A stretch of 64,000 nucleotides of DNA from Gammaproteobacteria bacterium. Lineage in GTDB: Bacteria > Pseudomonadota > Gammaproteobacteria > Chromatiales > Chromatiaceae. Under the pieces are notes generated by a model. That model saw only the letters and a list, made by a program, of their open reading frames with translations, did not search any database and was not told the DNA's origin. The stretch is from the NCBI GenBank assembly GCA_020445255.1, contig JAGRGY010000008.1:1-64000 (forward strand), in the 5' to 3' direction. This document shows positions 17,580-25,885 of the stretch, in pieces. The position numbers were made by a program, and so were the translations under genes. The first letter of the stretch is position 1; the number at the start of each line of letters is the position of its first letter.

Positions 17580-18062
17580 CTACTGCCCGATACCGGCCCG
17601 GACCTTGTCCGCGAGCGCCTTGGCGTTGCTCTCGAGTGCCTTCACCGCCGCCTTGCCGATGCGCGCCTGTTCGTCGCTGCGCAGGCGCACGAGTTCTGCA
17701 TCCGGAAGCATGCGGCCGTCCAGAGTCATCGCGAATGGCAGCGTCGAATAGGCGGTGAACGGATCGGCGAGCTGCAGCGCCGTGTCATCAAGCACGTCGT
17801 ACGCGAAATAGCATTCGCTGCGATGCATCGATTTGGTGCCGTCTCGGCCGGTGACGTCGAAGGACAGCGCCGCAATCGCGTATTCCGGTCGCCGGAAGGT
17901 ATTTTCGTTCGATTGCCATTCGACTGAATCCGCTTCCGGGATGGCCGCCTTGCTGATGTTTTTGCAGAAGCTCACGCGCACGTCTTCCGATGGACCCGAA
18001 CACGCGCCCAGCGCCAGCGCTGCGGCGGCCAGAGCCGTCTTGATCGGCAGAAAAGTTTTCAT
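17580..18062 (-). CDS. Hypothetical lipoprotein
   Basis: A 160-residue predicted lipoprotein: signal MKTFLPIKTALAAAALA followed by the lipobox LGAC. The mature part has two Cys (SFCKNIS, ECYFAY) that could form a disulfide and no recognised domain. ATG at 18062 is preceded by GGAGG eight bases away; an in-frame ATG further up lacks a ribosome site. It lies 30 bases after parC on the same strand and may be co-transcribed. The role is unknown; periplasmic or outer-membrane location is inferred. Confidence 0.8.
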   Translation of the reverse strand: MKTFLPIKTALAAAALALGACSGPSEDVRVSFCKNISKAAIPEADSVEWQSNENTFRRPEYAIAALSFDVTGRDGTKSMHRSECYFAYDVLDDTALQLADPFTAYSTLPFAMTLDGRMLPDAELVRLRSDEQARIGKAAVKALESNAKALADKVRAGIGQ

Positions 18063-18091
18063 CTCGGTGTCCTCCCGGACAGTCATTGCCA

Positions 18092-20344
18092 TTATTCGGC
18101 GGGCTCGATGCCATCCACCTTCTGGAAGCCTCGTGGCAGTTTGCCACCACGCCGGCCCCGTTCGCCCTCGTAGGCGTTGAGGTCGGCGGCGCGCAGCACA
18201 AGGAAACGCTTGCCCGAGTTCAGACGGACCTTGCCGCCATCCGGCACCGCCAGCACGTCGACCACGAATTCGCTGCGCTCGACGACGGCCTTGGCGGGGA
18301 TGCCGATGATCTTGTTGCCCTTGCCGCGCTGCATCTCGGGCAGGTCGCTGGCCGGGATCACCAGCAACCGGCCCTCGCTGGTGACAGCGACCAGACGGTC
18401 GCTCGCGGCGTCGCTGACCATACACGGCTTCAGCACGCACGCGCCCTGCGGCAGTGACAGCACCGCCTTACCGGCCTTCTTGTTCGCCACCAGGTCCTTG
18501 GCCTGCACGCGGAACCCGTACCCGGCATCCGAGGCGAGCAGCCACCACTGTTCGGGATCGCCGCCGAGCGCCGCAACGAAGGTCGCACCCGACGGCGGAT
18601 TGAATCGGCCGGTCAATGGCTCACCCTGCCCGCGTGCCGATGGCAGCGTGTGTGCGGCCAGCGAATAGCTGCGGCCGGTCGAATCCAGGAATATCGCCTG
18701 CTGGTTGCTGCGCAGTCGGACAGCCTGGCGATAGCCGTCGCCGGCCTTGTAGCTCAGCTCGGACGGATTGATCTCGTGGCCCTTGGCCGCGCGCACCCAG
18801 CCCTTGTCTGACAGCACCACCGTAATCGGCTCGCTCGGCGCCAGTTCGGTCTCGTCCATGGCCTCGGCCGCGGCCCTCTCGACGATCGGCGAGCGCCGGT
18901 CGTCACCGAACTTCTCGGCATCGGCAACCAGCTCCTTGCGGATCAACGTCTTCATGCGCTGCTTCGAACCCAGCGTCTTCTCCAGCTCGGCGCGCTCCCT
19001 GCTGAGCTCGTCCTGCTCGGCGCGGATCTTCATCTCTTCGAGGCGCGCGAGCTGGCGCAGCTTGGTGTCGAGCACATAGTCGGCCTGCACGTCGGTCAGA
19101 CCGAAGCGCTGCATCAGCACCGGCTTGGGTTCATCCTCGCTGCGGATGATGCGGATCACTTCGTCGAGATTGAGGAATGCGATCAGCAGGCCTTCGAGCA
19201 GGTGCAGGCGTTCGAGCACCTTGTCGAGACGGTGCTGCAGGCGCCGGCGCACGGTCTCGAAGCGAAACTCCAGCCATTCGGACACGATTTCGCGCAGGTC
19301 CTTGACCTGCGGCCGGCCGTTCAGTCCGATCAGGTTCAGGTTGACGCGGTAGCTACGCTCCAGGTCGGTGGTCGCGAACAGGTGCAGCATCATGCGTTCA
19401 CTGTCCACCCGGTTCGAGCGCGGCACGATCACCAACCGGGTCGGGTTCTCGTGGTCGGACTCGTCGCGCAGGTCCTCGACCCACGGCAGCTTCTTGGCCT
19501 GCATCTGCGCCGCGATCTGTTCCAGCACGCGCGCACCGGACACCTGGTACGGCAGCGCCGTGATGACGATCGCGCCCTGATCCCTGTGCCAGCGCGCACG
19601 CATGCGCACGGAGCCGATGCCGGTCTCGTAGATGCGACGCAGATCGGCGCGCGACGTGACGATCTCGGCCTCGGTCGGATAGTCGGGACCCGGCACGTGT
19701 TCGCACAGTTCGGCCACGCTGGCCTTCGGCTCCTCGAGCAGACGAATGCAGGCCGACGCCACCTCGCGCAGATTGTGCGGCGGGATATCGGTCGCCATGC
19801 CGACTGCGATACCGGTCGCGCCGTTCAGCAGCACGTTCGGCAGGCGCGCCGGCAGCATCGCCGGCTCCTTCAGCGTGCCGTCGAAATTCGGCACCCAGTC
19901 GACGGTGCCCTGACCCAGTTCGGACAACAGCACCTGCGCGTACGGCGTCAGCCGGGCCTCCGTGTAACGCATTGCCGCAAACGACTTCGGATCGTCGGGC
20001 GAGCCCCAGTTGCCCTGACCGTCAATCAGCGGGTAGCGATAGGAGAAGTCCTGGGCCATCAGCACCATCGCCTCGTAACAGGCGCTGTCGCCGTGCGGAT
20101 GGAACTTGCCCAGTACGTCACCGACGGTACGCGCCGACTTCTTGTGTTTGGATGCCGCCGACAGCCCGAGCTCGGACATTGCGTACACGATGCGTCGCTG
20201 CACGGGTTTCAGACCGTCGCCGATGTACGGCAATGCACGGTCCAGGATCACGTACATCGAGTAGTCGAGATAGGCCTTTTCGGTGAATCGGCGCAGCGGA
20301 AGCTGCTCGATGCCGTCTGCATTGATACTGGGTTCTTGATCCAT
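18092..20344 (-). CDS. parC: DNA topoisomerase IV subunit A
   Basis: The 750-residue DNA-cleaving subunit of topoisomerase IV, which decatenates replicated chromosomes with ParE. The N-terminal winged-helix breakage domain shows the catalytic Tyr in [13 protein letters not shown] (about residue 120) and the quinolone-determining region [14 protein letters not shown] coiled-coil arm follows near residues 370-470, then a C-terminal beta-propeller-like domain. Length matches ParC (shorter than GyrA), and the absence of a GyrA box supports ParC. parE is elsewhere in the window (30534-32420), not adjacent. ATG at 20344 is standard. Confidence 0.96.
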   Translation of the reverse strand: MDQEPSINADGIEQLPLRRFTEKAYLDYSMYVILDRALPYIGDGLKPVQRRIVYAMSELGLSAASKHKKSARTVGDVLGKFHPHGDSACYEAMVLMAQDFSYRYPLIDGQGNWGSPDDPKSFAAMRYTEARLTPYAQVLLSELGQGTVDWVPNFDGTLKEPAMLPARLPNVLLNGATGIAVGMATDIPPHNLREVASACIRLLEEPKASVAELCEHVPGPDYPTEAEIVTSRADLRRIYETGIGSVRMRARWHRDQGAIVITALPYQVSGARVLEQIAAQMQAKKLPWVEDLRDESDHENPTRLVIVPRSNRVDSERMMLHLFATTDLERSYRVNLNLIGLNGRPQVKDLREIVSEWLEFRFETVRRRLQHRLDKVLERLHLLEGLLIAFLNLDEVIRIIRSEDEPKPVLMQRFGLTDVQADYVLDTKLRQLARLEEMKIRAEQDELSRERAELEKTLGSKQRMKTLIRKELVADAEKFGDDRRSPIVERAAAEAMDETELAPSEPITVVLSDKGWVRAAKGHEINPSELSYKAGDGYRQAVRLRSNQQAIFLDSTGRSYSLAAHTLPSARGQGEPLTGRFNPPSGATFVAALGGDPEQWWLLASDAGYGFRVQAKDLVANKKAGKAVLSLPQGACVLKPCMVSDAASDRLVAVTSEGRLLVIPASDLPEMQRGKGNKIIGIPAKAVVERSEFVVDVLAVPDGGKVRLNSGKRFLVLRAADLNAYEGERGRRGGKLPRGFQKVDGIEPAE

Positions 20345-20593
20345 CGGGTGTTCGGTTGAGGGTTCGGTGGGGGTGCGATTCTACACCCAGCGCCCGGCGA
20401 CTTCGGCCCCCGGCGGCAGATGATGCGATGGTCGTAATGGAACGATGATCCGGGTCGCGCGAAGATGGCTGGCCGTCAGGTCAAGGTGCGCAGGGCGCGC
20501 GCGACGTCGCGGGTGGCCTGCGGACAGCACAGCCGATTGGGCGTAGGTGCAATCGATGCCCATGCCGGATGCGTCCTGGACACGCGCTCCGGA

Positions 20594-21235
20594 TCAGCCG
20601 TAGGCACCCTGCAGAAACGGGTTGTGCCTGCGCTCTTCGCCGACGGTCGTGCGCGGGCCATGGCCGGGTAGCAGCAACACGTCGTCGCCCAGCGTCCAGA
20701 TCCTGGACCGGATCGACGCGAGCAGGGTCGGATGGTCACCGCGCGGAAAATCGGTGCGCCCGATCGAGCCCTTGAAGATCACATCGCCGACGATCGCAAC
20801 GCGGTCGCCGCGGTGGAACAGGATCACATGCCCGGGCGTGTGCCCTGGACAGTGCCGCACCTCCAACACCTGATCGCCGAACCGCACCTCGTCACCGTCT
20901 TCCAGCCAGCGCGTCGGCTCCACACGTTCGCCGGCGGGAAACCCGAACTGCGCGCACCACTGCGGCAGGGTGTCGAGCAGGAACCGGTCGTCCTGCTGTG
21001 GACCCTCGATCGGCACACCGAGCTCGCGCGCCAGCCGCCCGGCCGCGCCGGCATGATCGAAATGCCCGTGAGTCAGCAGGATCTTTTCCACGACGACGTC
21101 GGCATCCGCGACCGCGGCACGCAGGCGGTCGGGTTCACCGCCCGGGTCGACCAGTGCGGCGCGGCGCGTTTCTTCACAGATGAGCAGCGAGCTGTTCTGT
21201 TCGAACGCGGTAACGGGAATGATCCGGATCTGCAT
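20594..21235 (-). CDS. Metallo-beta-lactamase-fold hydrolase (YcbL/GloB-like)
   Basis: A 213-residue cytoplasmic MBL-fold enzyme resembling glyoxalase II homologues of the YcbL type. Metal ligands are intact: LTHGHFDHAG (HxHxDH), CPGHTPGHV, GDVIFKGSIGRTDFP (bridging Asp) and the final His in LLPGHGP. It lacks the C-terminal helical domain of full GloB, as YcbL does; hydrolysis of glutathione thioesters or a related thiol substrate is a family-level inference. ATG at 21235 chosen; upstream in-frame residues are low-complexity. It is divergent from the HDOD gene by 95 bases. Confidence 0.9.
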   Translation of the reverse strand: MQIRIIPVTAFEQNSSLLICEETRRAALVDPGGEPDRLRAAVADADVVVEKILLTHGHFDHAGAAGRLARELGVPIEGPQQDDRFLLDTLPQWCAQFGFPAGERVEPTRWLEDGDEVRFGDQVLEVRHCPGHTPGHVILFHRGDRVAIVGDVIFKGSIGRTDFPRGDHPTLLASIRSRIWTLGDDVLLLPGHGPRTTVGEERRHNPFLQGAYG

Positions 21236-21330
21236 AAAGCCCGAGGGTACATCGTCCGATAACGGAAGAGCAAAGACGCCGTCGGGTCGCACCACCCGGC
21301 ACATTTTAGCGGGAATACGGCCCAGCCAGC

Positions 21331-22560
21331 ATGTTCGGACACAAGACGAAACGGACCCCGAGCCCCGCACCCGCGGGCGTGGATGCAGCGCTGCTGCGCT
21401 CGCTGGCGGGGATCGACGCATCGCGCGCCGAAGACCTGATCGCCACGACCCGCTTGGTGTCCCAACCCCCGGGACCGGTCGAAGCATCCGCCGACGATAA
21501 GGTCGCGTATCTGGTCAGCGGCAGCCTGCGTTTCGTGACCCACGCAGGCGCCACGAGCACGCTTGCGGCCAACCAGCCCACCGCGCGCTTCCCGCTTCCC
21601 GGCGCCAGTCGGGTGGCACGCATCGAGGCCACGACGCCGACCCTGCTCGTCTGGCTGCCGCGCAGCGCACTGACCGACAGGACGGCGGTGCCGCCCGAGA
21701 TGCCGGCGCTGGACGCGCACGAACGCAAGGCGCTGGACGCCCTGCACGAACACCTGCAGTCACCGCACTTCGAACTGCCGAGCCTGCCCGACCTCGCGAT
21801 CAGGATCGGCGCCGCGATCGACAAGGCGAACACCACCAGCGAGGACATCGCTCGGTTGATCCTGCTCGACCCGGTGCTCGCGACTCGCATCCTCAGCGTC
21901 GTCAACAGCGCCGCGTTCGGCGGCGTCAGCCAGATCGCGAACATCCAGCAGGCGACCACACGGCTGGGTCGCAGCAAGGTCCGCAGCCTGGTGTTCAGCT
22001 GTCTGCTCAAGAGCATCTTCCGCGTACCGTCGGGAGAGCTGCAGCGGCGTATGGAGCACATCTGGCAGTACTCCGCCCAGGTCGCGGCATTGAGCTACGT
22101 GCTGGGCAAGGCGACACCCGGTATCGATGCTGAGCGCGCGCTGCTGGCGGGCCTGATTCACGACATCGGCGCGGTGTCGATCGTCGGTGCGCTCGGTCGC
22201 TTCCCGGCACTGACCCGCCGCGATCCCGTGTTCGACTACGTGCTGGCATCGCTGCAAGTCGACTCCGCGCTGCGCATCGCAACGCATTGGCACCTGGCAC
22301 CGGAACTGGTCGCGGTGGTACGCGAGGCACATGACTGGTTCCGCATCGGCACTGCGCTCGCGGACGATACCGATATCGTCATCATTGCCCGGCTGCATGC
22401 CGCTTTCGGGACGCCGTCCGCTCGCGAACTGCCGTCGCTCGAAAAGCTGCCGGCGTTCGGCAAACTGGCGAATGGCGACCTTACACCGCAGCGCTCGCTG
22501 GTCGCCCTGGAACGCGCAGCGGCCGATGTGCGTGAGGTCCAGACGTTGATCGCCGCATAG
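21331..22560 (+). CDS. HDOD-domain signalling protein 1
   Basis: A 409-residue soluble protein. The C-terminal two-thirds (about 145-345) is an HDOD domain: FELPSLPDLAIRIGAAIDKANTTSEDIARLILLDPVLATRILSVVNSAAFGG is its signature, with LLAGLIHDIGAVSIV in the HD-like position. Such proteins lack phosphohydrolase activity and act in signal transduction. The N-terminal 120 residues look like a worn cyclic-nucleotide-binding-type barrel (YLVSGSLRFVTHAG). A second protein with the same layout is encoded convergently at 22685-23935, so this is a paralogous pair. Confidence 0.88.
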   Translation: MFGHKTKRTPSPAPAGVDAALLRSLAGIDASRAEDLIATTRLVSQPPGPVEASADDKVAYLVSGSLRFVTHAGATSTLAANQPTARFPLPGASRVARIEATTPTLLVWLPRSALTDRTAVPPEMPALDAHERKALDALHEHLQSPHFELPSLPDLAIRIGAAIDKANTTSEDIARLILLDPVLATRILSVVNSAAFGGVSQIANIQQATTRLGRSKVRSLVFSCLLKSIFRVPSGELQRRMEHIWQYSAQVAALSYVLGKATPGIDAERALLAGLIHDIGAVSIVGALGRFPALTRRDPVFDYVLASLQVDSALRIATHWHLAPELVAVVREAHDWFRIGTALADDTDIVIIARLHAAFGTPSARELPSLEKLPAFGKLANGDLTPQRSLVALERAAADVREVQTLIAA

Positions 22561-22684
22561 TCTGTGCGGCGGTGGGAATTTGCCGCGGTGACGTCGTCCC
22601 AGCGGCACCGACACCTCGACAGAACACCGAACCCGTGCGGTGGCGCAGGATCCCGAATCCGAAGCCGTCACGCGCTCACGAAGA

Positions 22685-23935
22685 TCAACCGCGCAGCACG
22701 CTGCGCATCACGTCGGCCTTCTTCTTGGCGGCGTGCAGCACCTCGAGACTCTTTTCCGCGGTCGCATCCGCACCGAGCACACGATTGAACGCGCTCACCT
22801 TGTCCATCGGCGGCAGGCCATTCGTGTCGTTCTTGCGCAGTCGCTCGTGGACCTGCGCGACAATCAGCAGGTCCGTGAAATCGGCGGGACCCTGATGGAC
22901 GCGGGTCCAGTACTCGGCGTCGCGTGCGGCGGCGATGACCACCGGCGCAAACTTCCACGCCCGCAGGATCATGGCCCCGAGTTCGCCACGCATGTCGTCG
23001 ATGGTCTGCTCGAGTGCCGTCTCGTCACTGACCAGCTCCGGGTAGCGTTCGACATAATTGAGGATCGCTATCGTGCCCACGTCGTGCACGAGGCCGACCA
23101 GCAGCGCCTCCTCCGGCTCGACGCCTCTCACCTCGCCCGCCAACACGTAGCACAGCGCCGCGATCTGCGCGCTGTGCTTCCACAGCACGCGCATGCGCTT
23201 CTGGATCAGCGGGTTCTCACTCTGGAAAACCTCTTTCAGTGCAAACGAGACGACCAGCTTCTTGGTCACCTGCATGCCGAGCCGCACGATCGCCGCCGAC
23301 GTCGTCTCCACGGTGTTGAGGCCCGCGTAGAACGCGCTGTTGGAGACCTTGAGCAGCTTGGCGGTCATGGCCGGATCGGCCTCGACCAGGTGGGCGATCT
23401 CACGTGCCTTGCTGCGCTCGTCGTCGATCGCGCGACGAATCTTCATCGCGAGGTCGGGCAGGCTGGGCAGAACCGCCTTGTCGCTCTTGAGGTCGCGATA
23501 GAGATGGAAACTGAGCTTGGACTCGAGCTCGCGTCGCTCGCCCTCCTCCTCGCTCTCGACGCGGAAGTTGTCGTTGGGGCCGCTGTTGCCGTTGCAACCG
23601 GCGGCGCTCAGCACGAGATCAGGCACGCGGATGCCGCGAACAAAACTCAGCGCCTTGACGGTCAGGATGCGTGGACGCAGGTTCGCCACCGGCGTGCGTG
23701 CATGGTCGCCGCTCAGGTCGATCGTCATCGTGTTGCCGTCGGCGGGTTCGAGCGCGACCTTGCCCTCAATCAGGAAGTAGGTGTAGCCGTCGTCGGTTCC
23801 ACGCTCCAGCAACAGCTTGCCCTTGTCGACGACAATGGGCTCGACGGCATCCGCCACGACATCGATCTGCCAGGGCGGAAGACCTGCCAGCATCGGGATC
23901 TTGCGCAGCAGCTCGGAATCGGGACTTTGAGACAT
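22685..23935 (-). CDS. HDOD-domain signalling protein 2 with cNMP-like N-domain
   Basis: A 416-residue paralogue of the gene at 21331. N-terminal (1-125) cyclic-nucleotide-binding-like barrel (LRKIPMLAGLPPWQIDVVAD and YTYFLIEGKVALEP), less worn than in protein 1. HDOD domain at about 150-350 with LPSLPDLAMKIRRAIDDE, ADPAMTAKLLKVSNSAFYAG and LLVGLVHDVGTIAILNY. Likely a cytoplasmic sensor linking a nucleotide or redox signal to motility or cell-cycle output, by analogy with HDOD proteins. It converges on protein 1 with 124 bases between stops. ATG at 23935 is the only sensible start. Confidence 0.88.
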   Translation of the reverse strand: MSQSPDSELLRKIPMLAGLPPWQIDVVADAVEPIVVDKGKLLLERGTDDGYTYFLIEGKVALEPADGNTMTIDLSGDHARTPVANLRPRILTVKALSFVRGIRVPDLVLSAAGCNGNSGPNDNFRVESEEEGERRELESKLSFHLYRDLKSDKAVLPSLPDLAMKIRRAIDDERSKAREIAHLVEADPAMTAKLLKVSNSAFYAGLNTVETTSAAIVRLGMQVTKKLVVSFALKEVFQSENPLIQKRMRVLWKHSAQIAALCYVLAGEVRGVEPEEALLVGLVHDVGTIAILNYVERYPELVSDETALEQTIDDMRGELGAMILRAWKFAPVVIAAARDAEYWTRVHQGPADFTDLLIVAQVHERLRKNDTNGLPPMDKVSAFNRVLGADATAEKSLEVLHAAKKKADVMRSVLRG

Positions 23936-24158
23936 GCCCCGTTATCGGCAGATCGACAGGGGAATTTAGCGCGTTACGGGAGCTTTCGATTTTTGTGCAA
24001 GAACAAGTTTGACAAGAAGAATTTGCAGATCATGGGCGCAAAGCACACGCAATCTCAGGCTGTCGCGAGGACCTGCGGCAGGGGATGCCAAATCCCTCTG
24101 CCCGGTCGATCCTGTCACGAACGGATGGGCCGCCCGAAAGCCCGCATCCTGCCGGAAC

Positions 24159-24854
24159 TCAATCCTCGACGAACCGGAACGCGGTTCGCAGCCGGCCCTC
24201 GAACAAGGCCTCGACCCGCACGCTGCCCGGCCTTCGCGCAACGCTGAATCCGCCCTGCTCCGCCGGCGTGAAATCGGCCAGCGCCAGCGACGGCGGGTAG
24301 TCGATGCGCAGACTGAGTCGCAGGGGATAATAGCCGTCCAGGAACCGCCGCATGAACGGACCGTTCTGCAGCTCGAACACGCCGTCCTCCAGCTGTCTTA
24401 ACGCCTGGCTTTCGGCATGCACGCACACCACGGCGTCGGCATCCACGTCACGGAGCTGCACCGTGTGCTCCTCGGTGTAGGCACGGGCGATGTTGCGGGT
24501 GCGAGTGATGCGCAGGCCGCGCGAGCGCTGCGGATTGAACACGATCTGCGTCGCCGGCACCCGGTCCAGATCATAGTGGCACTGGTCGAGCGCGACCCAG
24601 CCGTCGCGCAGCGAACGCGGCGTTATCGTGACCGAGCTGTCATGGTGATGAACGGCGCGCGCAGGGGCCTGACTGAGCAGCACCAGCTCTCCCTCGTTGA
24701 CCCGCGCAGCGGCATCGCGCCACTGCTCGTTCTCATCGACCCAATCGGGCCAGTCGTCGTCCTGTGTACCGGCCGCGCCGGGCAAGGTGCATGCAAGCGT
24801 CAGCGTCAGCAACACGCTGGATGCCCACGTTGCGCCTGGCGGATTTCGGACCAT
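24159..24854 (-). CDS. Secreted protein of unknown function
   Basis: A 231-residue exported protein with a signal peptide (SSVLLTLTLACTLPGAAG); the Cys at ACTLPG lacks a proper lipobox. The mature chain is beta-rich with a Trp/Glu/Asp-rich start (DDDWPDWVDENEQWRD) and no recognised domain; the pattern GELVLLSQAP...HHDSSVTITPRSL and the conserved-looking YYPLRLSLRIDYP suggest one compact beta-sandwich. It is divergent from the amidohydrolase at 24896 (41 bases apart), so they share a promoter region. Function unknown. Confidence 0.75.
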   Translation of the reverse strand: MVRNPPGATWASSVLLTLTLACTLPGAAGTQDDDWPDWVDENEQWRDAAARVNEGELVLLSQAPARAVHHHDSSVTITPRSLRDGWVALDQCHYDLDRVPATQIVFNPQRSRGLRITRTRNIARAYTEEHTVQLRDVDADAVVCVHAESQALRQLEDGVFELQNGPFMRRFLDGYYPLRLSLRIDYPPSLALADFTPAEQGGFSVARRPGSVRVEALFEGRLRTAFRFVED

Positions 24855-24895
24855 GGCATAACCTTAGACGAATCCCGAACGCCTGGAGTCCCGGC

Positions 24896-25846
24896 ATGCC
24901 TGGCTCGCTTCATCGCTTCGTGTTTCAAATCCTCGTGTCAACGACCTTGCTGGCGAGCGGCCTCGCGCATACCGCCGAGGCCCCGTTCGCCGATATCCAC
25001 CTGCACTGGAAATGGAACCAGAAGGAGGTGACGACCGTTGCTGAGGCGATTGCCACACTTGACGCGCAGAACGTCGCGCTTGCCGTGGTCACCGGTACAC
25101 CTCCGGAGCTGGCACTCGAACTCGCCGAACGCGCACCGGATCGGGTGATCCCGATCTATGGCCTGTACCGCAACGCCGGCGACTGGGCCACCTGGTATCG
25201 CGACCCCGGGCTGTCAGATCGGGTCCGGACGGCCCTCGAATCGGGCCGCTACCACGGCATCGGCGAGGTGCACATGATCGGCGGCTTCGTCACTCACTGG
25301 CGCAACCCCATCATCAAGGGGTTGTTCGAACTCGCCGCCGAATTCGACGTACCGGTCCTGCTGCATACCGAGTTTTCACGCGCCGACTACACGCTGGGCC
25401 TGTGTCAGGCACACCCGCACACCCGCCTGTTGTGGGCCCATGCCGGCGCGATGCTGCCGCCCAATGAGGTAAGGCGCGTGCTGGCGGGCTGCCCGAACGT
25501 GCAGGTCGAACTCTCGGCGCGCGACCCCTGGCGGCATGTCGCCAACCCGATCGTCGACGCCGACGGCGTGCTGTTGCCCGACTGGCACACCCTGATCATC
25601 GAATTCGCAGGCCGTATCATGGTCGGCTCCGATCCCGTGTGGCCGGTCGAACGCCTGAACCCCTGGGATGAGCCCGACAGCGGCTGGCAGGAATTGCCCC
25701 GCTTCATCGGTTTCCACCGCAGCTGGTTGCGGCAGCTGCCGCAGGCGGTCGCCGAAGCCATCCGCTGGCACAACGCGGAGGCCTTTTTCAAACCCGACCG
25801 GATCCAGGCACCCGGCCGACCGGATCAGGTAACTGCCACGCCGTAG
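24896..25846 (+). CDS. Secreted amidohydrolase-family (TIM-barrel) protein
   Basis: A 316-residue protein of the amidohydrolase superfamily. Signal peptide (RFVFQILVSTTLLASGLAHTA) suggests export. Metal-site elements: DIHLHWKW (HxH), LLHTEFS, LLWAHAG and a late Asp in VGSDPVWPVERL, the four usual metal ligands. TatD/Amidohydro_2-like enzymes cleave C-N, C-O or C-C bonds; the substrate is unknown. ATG at 24896 has GGAG upstream. Divergent from a secreted hypothetical protein; its stop is 39 bases before the selD stop of the opposite strand. Confidence 0.85.
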   Translation: MPGSLHRFVFQILVSTTLLASGLAHTAEAPFADIHLHWKWNQKEVTTVAEAIATLDAQNVALAVVTGTPPELALELAERAPDRVIPIYGLYRNAGDWATWYRDPGLSDRVRTALESGRYHGIGEVHMIGGFVTHWRNPIIKGLFELAAEFDVPVLLHTEFSRADYTLGLCQAHPHTRLLWAHAGAMLPPNEVRRVLAGCPNVQVELSARDPWRHVANPIVDADGVLLPDWHTLIIEFAGRIMVGSDPVWPVERLNPWDEPDSGWQELPRFIGFHRSWLRQLPQAVAEAIRWHNAEAFFKPDRIQAPGRPDQVTATP

Positions 25847-25885
25847 CGATCCGGCGACCGGTGAATGCCGTCTGCAGTGGCTTGA

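Noticed and set aside
22640..24247. 535-residue plus-strand frame
   Set aside because: Antisense to the HDOD gene with Arg/His-rich composition.
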